Shown here piece after piece: positions 1 to 5,376 of a stretch of DNA of 6,670 bases. Within the stretch, counting starts at the first letter, position 1. The number at the start of each line of letters is the position of its first letter. Under the pieces are notes generated by a model, which saw nothing but the letters and a program-made list of their open reading frames with translations, searched no databases and was not told the origin of the DNA. Location of the stretch: positions 1 to 6,670 of the forward strand of contig JBAVEL010000014.1 of NCBI GenBank assembly GCA_049587715.1, given 5' to 3'. This DNA is from JBAVEL01 sp049587715 (lineage in GTDB: Bacteria; Bacteroidota; Ignavibacteria; UBA10030; UBA6906). A program made the translations under genes and the position numbers.

Positions 1-35
1 GCTCGGGGGCGGAAGGCGCGTTCTCCGGGCGGCAT
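1..35 (-). CDS. Possible 5' end of a divergent gene, cut by the left window edge
   Basis: Reading leftward from position 35, an ATG opens 11 codons (MPPGERAFRPR) before the window ends. It is preceded on the same strand by GGAGGGG (46 to 40), leaving 4 nt before the ATG, which is a very good Shine-Dalgarno site at normal distance. That site is the only real support, since 11 residues cannot be recognised. A competing reading is that a + strand gene ends here: frame 2 is open from position 2 and stops at TGA 35-37, just before a hairpin. The Shine-Dalgarno sequence is also one arm of that inverted repeat, so its match could be a by-product of the hairpin. No product can be named. Confidence 0.27.
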   Translation of the reverse strand, partial: MPPGERAFRPR

Positions 36-39
36 GAAT

Positions 40-76
40 CCCCTCCGGCCGGCTCCCCCGCGGGCGGACGGAGGGG
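40..76. repeat. GC-rich inverted repeat (terminator-like hairpin or leader element)
   Basis: CCCCTCCG at 40-47 is the exact reverse complement of CGGAGGGG at 69-76, giving an 8-bp stem around a 21-nt loop. The loop contains a CCCGCGGG palindrome (57-64). On the + strand the stem is followed by GGCGTTTG, only a weak T-run. It could terminate a + strand gene entering from the left, whose possible stop is TGA 35-37. On the - strand the left arm reads as a strong ribosome binding site. The right arm ends 4 nt before the -35 hexamer of the promoter at 81-109, so a protein-binding or insulating role is also possible. Only the pairing is certain. Confidence 0.35.
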
Positions 77-80
77 GCGT

Positions 81-109
81 TTGACATCCTGCGTGTGAGT
101 TCGTATGTT
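81..109 (+). promoter_or_regulatory. Sigma70-type promoter of the OPT transporter gene
   Basis: A perfect -35 hexamer TTGACA (81-86) is separated by exactly 17 nt from TATGTT (104-109), which matches 4 of 6 positions of the -10 consensus. Transcription would begin near 115-117, giving an untranslated leader of about 115 nt before the chosen start at 231. In DNA this GC-rich, a full TTGACA with ideal spacing to an AT-rich hexamer is unlikely by chance. The -10 element covers the ATG at 105-107, which rules that ATG out as the translation start if the promoter is real. Confidence 0.68.
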
Positions 110-162
110 CACCCCCGGGCGTTTCACGATCCTCTCTGACCGCCCGCAATCCCGCCGTCTCT

Positions 163-187
163 CCGCCCGCCGGAACCCACCGGGCGG
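163..187 (+). promoter_or_regulatory. Hairpin in the OPT gene leader
   Basis: CCGCCCG (163-169) pairs perfectly with CGGGCGG (181-187) across an 11-nt loop, a stem of seven G-C pairs. The same arm occurs a second time at 140-146 (CCGCCCGC at both 140-147 and 163-170), so the right arm could pair with either copy in mutually exclusive folds. The structure lies about 45 nt before the start codon and leaves the ribosome binding site free. It resembles no riboswitch class I know, and GC-rich DNA produces such stems easily. Confidence 0.22.
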
Positions 188-215
188 CGTGCCAGCGTCC
201 ACGAACACTCACAGC

Positions 216-223
216 AGGGTGAG
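216..223 (+). promoter_or_regulatory. Ribosome binding site deciding the OPT start
   Basis: AGGGTGAG is complementary to much of the anti-Shine-Dalgarno sequence and sits 7 nt before the ATG at 231. The alternative in-frame ATG at 105 has no comparable site and lies within the -10 promoter element. This supports a 686-residue rather than a 728-residue protein. Confidence 0.65.
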
Positions 224-230
224 CTCCGCC

Positions 231-2291
231 ATGTCCGCCGAGAAGAAGATCACACCCTTCGTCCCCGCTGATTCCTCCATGCCTGAGTTCACCCTCCGCG
301 CGGTGCTCCTGGGGGTGGCCATGGCCGTGGTGATGGGCGCCGCCAACGCCTACCTCGGGCTCAAGGCGGGTATGACCATCGCCGCGACCTACACCACCGC
401 GGTGGTCGGCATGGCGGTCCTGAAGGCCCTCAAGGGGACGATTCTGGAGGAGAACACAGCCCGCACCGTGGGATCGATCGGGGGAAACGTTGCCACGGGC
501 GCGATCTTCACGCTTCCCGCCTTCTTCATCGCCTCCGTCTGGAATCCCTTCTTCTCGATTGAGCATTACGTGATCTCAACGCTGATGCTCGTGTTTGCGG
601 GCATCCTGGGCATCATGTTCGTCACGATTCTCCGCCGGGTGCTGATGGAAGACACCGAGCTCCCGTTCCCCGAGTCGGTGGCCGCCTCGGAAATCCACAA
701 ATCCGGTCAGTCCGGAATCGGCAGCTCCCGCTACCTTTTTGCCGGCATGGGGGTGGGTGCTTTCTTCAGCGCCCTGGCGGAGTTGAAGGTGGTGGCGGCG
801 GGCTGGCAGCATCTCGTGCATCTCACGCGGGGGTCCCTCCTCCTGCGCGCTCCCGGTATGAACCCCGCCTACTTCGGGGTGGGGTACATCATCGGGCCGC
901 GGCTGGGGGCCATCAACTTCAGCGGAGGGGTCCTGGCGTGGGGACTCCTCGCTCCCATCATCGCCTACTTCCTGCATCGCGAGAATCCCCAGGCCGTCAC
1001 GGACTGGGCGGCGGAGCTCACCTCCGTGTGGAAGAACACGGTCCGGTACATTGCCATCGGCGGAATGCTGGTGGGGGCTTTCTATACCCTCTGGAAGATG
1101 CGTTCGAACCTCGGAGCCGGGCTGACCCGCTCCTTCGCCTTCCTCCGCTCCACTGCCGCAGCGGACGCCGCGATCCCCCGGACAGACCGGGACATCCACG
1201 CCCGCTGGTCTCTTCCCGCCATCGGCATCATCATCGGAGTGATGCTCGTCATCTTCACCTATTTCACCTCCAGCATCCTTCCCGCCGCGGTGGCGGCGCT
1301 GGTCATGGCCCTCCTGGGGTTCGTGTTTGCCGCCGTTTCCGGCTACCTCGTGGGCATCATCGGGGTGAGCAACAACCCCACGAGCGGCCTCACCGTATCC
1401 GTATTGATTGTGGTGGCGTTCCTGATGGTGGCTCTGGGTCTCCGGGGGGAGGCGGCGGTCGCCGCGGTGCTCGGGGTGGCCGCGTTCACCTGCACGAGCG
1501 TCTCCGTAGCGGGCGAGATGATGCAGGACCTGAAGGCGGGACAGATCCTGGGCTGCACCCCGTGGAAAATGCAGGTGGGGGATATCTTCGGGGTCACGGC
1601 AGCCGCCCTGTCTATGTTCTTCGTCCTTTCGCTCCTGCATCTTGGAGACGTGAAGCGGGAAGTGGCACAGGAGCTGGATGCGCTCGAGCAGAGGGGTGCA
1701 ACCACGGTGGTTTCCAGATCCCAGAAGCCCGATCTGACGGGGAGGGAGTTCACGCTGGAGGAGGTTGCGCGGATGGCGCCCGAGATGCAGAACGAAGTCC
1801 TGGGCACCGAGGCGGGGTTCGGCGGAGAGCGGCTGCCCGCCCCTCAGGCCAGCCTGATGGCCGTGGTGGCAAGAGGCATCGTGGAAGCCAAAACCGAGCT
1901 GATTCTGATCATTGCCGGGATGTTCATGGGATGCGCGCTGATCCTCATGCAGGTGAAAAGCCCCATGCTGATCAGCGTGGGGATGTACCTCCCCATTGAC
2001 ACCTCCTTCGCCATCTTCGCGGGAGGGTTGATGAAGGGCTTCATGGAGCGCAGGGCCGAGCGGCTCGGGCTGCCCAAGGAGAAGCGCGACAGACTGGAGA
2101 ACACGGGCGTGCTGCTGGCTTCGGGTCTGATCGCGGGAGAAGCCCTTCTCGGGCTCCTCTTCGCAGGGCTGGCGTTCGGGGAGGTGCGCATCCCCCACGT
2201 CTTCGGGGAGCCCTCCTACCTTCTCAGCCTGGTCTGCATCGGGCTCCTCGCCCTCCTGCTCATCCGGGTCCCTCTCCGGAGGGGTCGGTAG
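231..2291 (+). CDS. OPT-family oligopeptide (or metal-chelate) transporter
   Basis: This is a 686-residue inner-membrane secondary transporter of the OPT/YSL superfamily, bacterial branch. Conserved blocks seen in order are NAYLGLKAGMT (39-49), ILEENTARTVGS (71-82), LPFPES (144-149), SNNPTSGLT (380-388), AGEMMQDLKAGQILG (427-441), PMLISVGMYLP (578-588) and GVLLASGLIAGEALLG (626-641). More than a dozen hydrophobic stretches cover residues 23-680, interrupted by a charged, probably cytoplasmic loop at about 472-540. Length is normal for bacterial members. The start at 231 follows a good ribosome binding site; 42 further in-frame upstream codons are basic, Pro-rich, unlike the family and overlap the promoter. 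Family members move oligopeptides or metal-chelator complexes by ion coupling. The substrate cannot be read from sequence. The gene appears to be monocistronic, and its 3' end overlaps the convergent NTPase-membrane gene by 32 bp. The family call is firm and the substrate open. Confidence 0.93.
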   Translation: MSAEKKITPFVPADSSMPEFTLRAVLLGVAMAVVMGAANAYLGLKAGMTIAATYTTAVVGMAVLKALKGTILEENTARTVGSIGGNVATGAIFTLPAFFIASVWNPFFSIEHYVISTLMLVFAGILGIMFVTILRRVLMEDTELPFPESVAASEIHKSGQSGIGSSRYLFAGMGVGAFFSALAELKVVAAGWQHLVHLTRGSLLLRAPGMNPAYFGVGYIIGPRLGAINFSGGVLAWGLLAPIIAYFLHRENPQAVTDWAAELTSVWKNTVRYIAIGGMLVGAFYTLWKMRSNLGAGLTRSFAFLRSTAAADAAIPRTDRDIHARWSLPAIGIIIGVMLVIFTYFTSSILPAAVAALVMALLGFVFAAVSGYLVGIIGVSNNPTSGLTVSVLIVVAFLMVALGLRGEAAVAAVLGVAAFTCTSVSVAGEMMQDLKAGQILGCTPWKMQVGDIFGVTAAALSMFFVLSLLHLGDVKREVAQELDALEQRGATTVVSRSQKPDLTGREFTLEEVARMAPEMQNEVLGTEAGFGGERLPAPQASLMAVVARGIVEAKTELILIIAGMFMGCALILMQVKSPMLISVGMYLPIDTSFAIFAGGLMKGFMERRAERLGLPKEKRDRLENTGVLLASGLIAGEALLGLLFAGLAFGEVRIPHVFGEPSYLLSLVCIGLLALLLIRVPLRRGR

Positions 2292-3741
2292 GGGGAGCGC
2301 CTCCCGCCGGGGCGCCTCCCCCCCCGGGCGGGGCGCCTTCGGGGTTTCTTTCCAGCGCCCGGCGGTAGGCCAGCGCGGGACCCCAGTCCCCGCGTTTCTT
2401 CAGCCAGGCCACGAACCGCGCCGGATCGAAAGACCGCACGAGGGAGAAGAGCACAAAGGCCACCGCGGAAGCCCGGAGGATGAGCCAGAGCACGGATTCC
2501 AGGGGGGAACCCGCCGCCAGGATCACCGCCGCGACGATCCCCAGCGGGAGCCAGAAGAAGGGCCGGAGCAGATCCCTCCCTCCCTGTGCGAACGCCCTCC
2601 CCGGCGACGGCGGCAGCCCCCGGCCCGCCTCCAACATGGGCCCACGGTCCAGTATCCGGGCCAGCCGGGCGGGAATCCTCCTGCGCCGCCTCCAGGCCAG
2701 GAGCGTGGCCGCACCGGCACCCAGCCCGCAGAACAGGGCCCACAAAGCCGCCAGCACCGCGAACTCCGGGGGGCGGAGAGCAAGGCGCGCCGCCACCCAT
2801 GCGAGGATCGCATCGTAGGCGCGGAGCATCTCGCCTCCCATCAGCAGGTACTGCAGCAGCACGCCCTGCACCGCCGACCAGAACCCCACCAGAAATCCCC
2901 CCAGCCCCACACCGGCCCAGCTCCACCCCAGGAGTGACACTGCCGCCGCGTACAGCATCCCCTGGAGTGTGATGGCCAGCATGGGGCGGACCCGGCTTCC
3001 CGAGGGGGAGAGGGCCTTCAAGGACGCCGCGATCAGGGAGACCCACACGACCCTGCTTCTCCGCCCCAAACCCTCCGCAGCAAAGGTCATGACCACGGAC
3101 TGGGTGGAAGATAGGAGAAGACCTCTCATGGGGACCTGGGTTCCGTGAAGGACTGCGCCCGCCGTGGCCTCGATCCCACCCGCCCCCGCCCCGTAGACAC
3201 CCACGCGTGTCCAGTCGCGGTGTTCCGAACAGATCGAACGGAGCAGATCCCAGGCGCCGGGCGAGGCGGCGTCCACCACCGCGTCAAACCGCCTCCCCAG
3301 CAGCCGCTCGGCTCTCTCCTCCACTCCGCGCCGCACGGCCACAACCACGATCTCGGGCCCGGCCGCCAGGACGGGGCCCACCAGAGGGGCGTGCCCCCCC
3401 CCGGCTGCTTCCAGGGGGCCGAATTCGTCGAACACCACCAGGGTGCCCGGCCTCAGGCGACCGAGGGAAGAGCTCCAGCGGGCAAGCTCCCGCACGGTGT
3501 CCGGGTTGATGCGGTACGGGATCCCGGCTGCGGGCTCGCGGACCGCGAAGGGGAGTTGGCGGCCGTCGCCCAGCATCCGGAGATCGTACCGGTCGGCTCC
3601 CCCTCCATGCGGGGACCGCCCGCCCGCCCGGGCGAGAAAACCCTCCAGATGCCCGCCCCTCCCCGCATGCCACGCGGCGAGCTGCTCCAGGAGAGAGGTC
3701 TTCCCCTGGCCCACGCCTCCGGTGACTCCGATGAGAACCAC
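2260..3741 (-). CDS. THEP1-like P-loop NTPase fused to a polytopic membrane domain, function unknown
   Basis: This is a 493-residue protein read from a GTG at 3741. Residues 1-200 look like a THEP1-type nucleoside triphosphatase (NTPase_1 family): a Walker A motif GGVGQGKT (8-15) right after the first beta strand, HLEGFLARAGGR (31-42) like the family's 'GF' block, and a Walker B-type LVVFDEFGPLE (101-111) close to the family DEIGPLE signature. A second strand follows (VVVAVR, 132-137), then ERLLGRRFDAVVD. From about 204 the protein changes to hydrophobic segments near 231-246, 253-273, 275-300, 327-350, 394-411 and 413-435, separated by basic loops (RRRRR at 351-355). It ends in a Gly/Pro/Ala-rich tail from about 467. 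THEP1 proteins are normally small and soluble, so the fusion is unusual. One idea is NTP hydrolysis coupled to a membrane transport or sensing event, but no known transporter family was recognised. An in-frame ATG at 3798 would add 19 residues but lacks a ribosome binding site. Its 3' end overlaps the OPT gene, and it is divergent from the hydantoinase operon. Confidence 0.8.
   Translation of the reverse strand: MVLIGVTGGVGQGKTSLLEQLAAWHAGRGGHLEGFLARAGGRSPHGGGADRYDLRMLGDGRQLPFAVREPAAGIPYRINPDTVRELARWSSSLGRLRPGTLVVFDEFGPLEAAGGGHAPLVGPVLAAGPEIVVVAVRRGVEERAERLLGRRFDAVVDAASPGAWDLLRSICSEHRDWTRVGVYGAGAGGIEATAGAVLHGTQVPMRGLLLSSTQSVVMTFAAEGLGRRSRVVWVSLIAASLKALSPSGSRVRPMLAITLQGMLYAAAVSLLGWSWAGVGLGGFLVGFWSAVQGVLLQYLLMGGEMLRAYDAILAWVAARLALRPPEFAVLAALWALFCGLGAGAATLLAWRRRRRIPARLARILDRGPMLEAGRGLPPSPGRAFAQGGRDLLRPFFWLPLGIVAAVILAAGSPLESVLWLILRASAVAFVLFSLVRSFDPARFVAWLKKRGDWGPALAYRRALERNPEGAPPGGGGAPAGGAPPTDPSGEGPG
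2292..2321 (+). terminator. GC-rich hairpin directly after the OPT stop codon
   Basis: GGGGAGCGCC (2292-2301) pairs with GGCG-C-CTCCCC (2311-2321) with one bulged C, making a 10-bp GC-rich stem with a 9-nt loop immediately after the TAG at 2289-2291. A further GGGGCGCC copy at 2329-2336 could compete for pairing. There is no adjacent T-tract, only TTTCTTT at 2345-2351, so it is not a classical intrinsic terminator. The same bases encode the Gly/Pro/Ala-rich tail of the convergent gene, which alone would yield repeated GGC/GCC patterns. It is a plausible transcript-end structure with weak support. Confidence 0.3.
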
Positions 3742-3746
3742 ACCCG

Positions 3747-3754
3747 CCCCTTCT
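3747..3754 (-). promoter_or_regulatory. Ribosome binding site favouring the GTG start of the NTPase-membrane gene
   Basis: On the - strand AGAAGGGG lies 5 nt before the GTG at 3741-3739. This start places the first beta strand (VLIGVTGG) at the N-terminus, as expected for a THEP1-like domain. The alternative ATG at 3798-3796 is preceded by GGTCTGTGGTGC, with no purine-rich site. The support is moderate because the match to AGGAGG is imperfect. Confidence 0.42.
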
Positions 3755-3831
3755 GTTCTGCTTCGTGCGATGGAAGCTACTGAATTCGCGGCTCGCATGC
3801 ACCACAGACCGGCGGCGCCGCGCCCGGCCGG

Positions 3832-3860
3832 TTGCTTCTGGAATGCGGTTGTCGTACCTT
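3832..3860 (+). promoter_or_regulatory. Weak candidate promoter for the hydantoinase-xdh operon
   Basis: The divergent gap between the NTPase gene and the hydantoinase gene (3742-3946, 205 nt) must hold promoters for both strands. The best + strand pair I see is TTGCTT (3832-3837), 17 nt, TACCTT (3855-3860). Each matches only 3 of 6 consensus bases, but they lie in the most AT-rich part of the gap and would leave a leader of about 80 nt. For the - strand only a poorer pair (TTTCAA, 18 nt, TACGAC) is visible, overlapping the same bases. No clear operator palindrome was found. An XDH operon of this type is often controlled by a repressor or activator, but no binding site can be named. Confidence 0.22.
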
Positions 3861-3946
3861 TTCGCAGCGGATCTTTGAAAGAGCGCCTCACCGACCGGAA
3901 GGTTTCCAGGGGCGCTCTGTTCGTCTGGAGGGCTCCGGCTCGGGCT

Positions 3947-5347
3947 ATGTCTCTGCTTCTGCGCAACGGACGCGTCATCACCGCCGAACGGGATGAGATC
4001 GCCGATGTGTTCATCGCACACGACCGCGTGACGGATATCGGCCCGTCACTCAAAGGGGCGGGGGCGGAAGTGATAGACGCATCAGGCCTTTTTGTGATTC
4101 CGGGCGGCGTGGACCCCCATACCCATATGGAGGCGCCCGTCGGAGGGACCCTCTCCAGCGACGACTTCGAGACCGGGACACGCGCCGCCGCCTGGGGGGG
4201 CACCACCACCGTCATCGACTTCGCCACGCAGGCGCGGGGCGTTTCACTCCGGACCACCCTGGACCTCTGGCAGGAGAAGGCGCGCAAGAGCACGATCGAC
4301 TACGCCCTCCACATGATCGTCGTGGACCTGCCGCCCGACCCCCGCCCTGCTCTGGAGGAGATGGTCGCGTACGGTGTGACGAGCTTCAAGGTCTTCACCG
4401 CGTATCCGGGGGTCCTCATGAGCGACGACGCCCTGATCCTCCGGCTCCTGGAGGAATCCCGGGCCCTCGGCGCCCTGGTCTGCGTGCACGCCGAGAACGG
4501 CACGGTGATCGCGGATCTGGTCCGCCGGGCCCTCGCGCGCGGACAGACGGCCCCCTTCTACCACGCACGCACCCGTCCGCCGGAGGCGGAGGCAGAGGCA
4601 ACGCACCGCGCCCTCCGCCTGGCGGAGATGGCGGGAGCCCCGGTGTACATCGTGCACGTCACATGCCGCCAGGCCCTGGGGGAAATCAGAGACGCCAGAG
4701 CCCGCGGGGTACGCGCCCTGGGCGAGACATGTCCCCAGTATCTGCTGCTCACCGAAGAGGAGCTGGCGCGACCGGGGATGGAGGGGGCAAAGTTCGTCCT
4801 CACCCCTCCCCTGCGGAGCAGGCCCGACGGGGAGTCCCTCTGGCAGGCCCTCGAGGAGGGTGATCTCCAGGCGGTATCCACGGACCACTGCCCCTTCATG
4901 TATGACGGCCAGAAGCTTGCCGACACCCGGGACTTCACCCGGATTCCGAACGGGGGGCCCGGCGTGGAACACCGCCTCCAGCTCACCTACCACTACGGAG
5001 TGCTGGGACGGGGAATGACGCTCCGCCGGTGGGTGGAAATCAACTCCGCGTCCCCCGCCCGGATCTTCGGCCTCTATCCCCGCAAGGGAACGATCCGGGT
5101 GGGAAGCGATGCGGATATTGTGCTCTGGAACCCCGGGGCCCGGAGCACCATCTCCTGTGCCACCCATCACATGCAGGTGGATTACTCCCTCTTTGAGGGG
5201 TGGACGGTGACGGGGAACGCGGACATCGTGATCGCGCGGGGCGAGGTGCTGATCCGGGACGGAAGGTGGCTGGGCCGCCGGGGCCGCGGCCGCTACCTGC
5301 ACCGGTCTCCGGATGGCGGGGCATCCGCCTCCCCCACCGGGCCGTAG
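3947..5347 (+). CDS. Dihydropyrimidinase / D-hydantoinase (cyclic amidohydrolase)
   Basis: This 466-residue cytoplasmic metal-dependent hydrolase of the amidohydrolase superfamily opens the cyclic amide of dihydropyrimidines or 5-substituted hydantoins to N-carbamoyl amino acids. The full binuclear metal site is visible: H58 and H60 (DPHTHME), K148 for carboxylation (SFKVFTAYPG), H181 (HAEN), H237 (YIVHVTC) and D313 (STDHCPF). Y153, in the substrate stereo-gate position, is present, as is the substrate-loop block IPNGGPGVEHR (333-343). This block favours hydantoinase/dihydropyrimidinase over allantoinase or dihydroorotase. Length matches the family. The start is placed at MSLLLRNGRV, the usual family N-terminus; a GGAGGG at 3927-3932 is 14 nt upstream, rather far. 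The open frame extends far upstream, but that part is antisense to the NTPase gene. It is the first gene of a probable operon, with xdhA starting 29 nt after its stop. The true substrate could be a purine-derived ureide or a pyrimidine; sequence alone does not decide. Confidence 0.93.
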   Translation: MSLLLRNGRVITAERDEIADVFIAHDRVTDIGPSLKGAGAEVIDASGLFVIPGGVDPHTHMEAPVGGTLSSDDFETGTRAAAWGGTTTVIDFATQARGVSLRTTLDLWQEKARKSTIDYALHMIVVDLPPDPRPALEEMVAYGVTSFKVFTAYPGVLMSDDALILRLLEESRALGALVCVHAENGTVIADLVRRALARGQTAPFYHARTRPPEAEAEATHRALRLAEMAGAPVYIVHVTCRQALGEIRDARARGVRALGETCPQYLLLTEEELARPGMEGAKFVLTPPLRSRPDGESLWQALEEGDLQAVSTDHCPFMYDGQKLADTRDFTRIPNGGPGVEHRLQLTYHYGVLGRGMTLRRWVEINSASPARIFGLYPRKGTIRVGSDADIVLWNPGARSTISCATHHMQVDYSLFEGWTVTGNADIVIARGEVLIRDGRWLGRRGRGRYLHRSPDGGASASPTGP

Positions 5348-5367
5348 GCACGACTCCCAGGGGCAGC

Positions 5368-5371
5368 GGAG
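5368..5371 (+). promoter_or_regulatory. Ribosome binding site of xdhA
   Basis: GGAG in the context GCAGCGGAG lies 5 nt before the ATG at 5377, within the 29-nt gap after the hydantoinase stop. No terminator or promoter fits in that gap, so the two genes are probably cotranscribed. Confidence 0.6.
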
Positions 5372-5376
5372 CACAC

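Noticed and set aside
105..230. N-terminal extension of the OPT protein from ATG 105
   Set aside because: The ATG is inside the -10 promoter hexamer, lacks a ribosome binding site, and the encoded residues do not resemble the family.
938..1999. Open frame of 353 codons on the + strand in a second frame of the OPT gene
   Set aside because: The product is Arg/Gly/His/Pro-rich with no membrane or domain pattern; the OPT motifs lie in the other frame across the same bases.
576..2198. Long open frame of about 540 codons on the - strand, inside the OPT gene
   Set aside because: Antisense to a clear transporter. Its product is His/Gly/Arg/Pro-rich without recognisable domains, as expected when GC-rich genes are read on the wrong strand.
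2216..3046. Alternative - strand frame of 276 codons and + strand frames in 2480-2972
   Set aside because: Gly/Pro/Arg-rich products without hydrophobic patterning; the chosen frame alone continues the P-loop domain into membrane segments.
3443..3946. Upstream extension of the hydantoinase frame (168 extra codons)
   Set aside because: It runs antisense through the P-loop and Walker B region of the NTPase gene. The hydantoinase family begins at MSLLLRNGRV, and the metal-ligand numbering fits the shorter form.
3742..4293. Longer N-terminus for the NTPase-membrane protein, from 3798 or as far as 4293
   Set aside because: Beyond 3947 it would lie antisense inside the hydantoinase gene. The ATG at 3798 is possible but has no ribosome binding site, so the GTG at 3741 was preferred; 3798 stays as a minor alternative.
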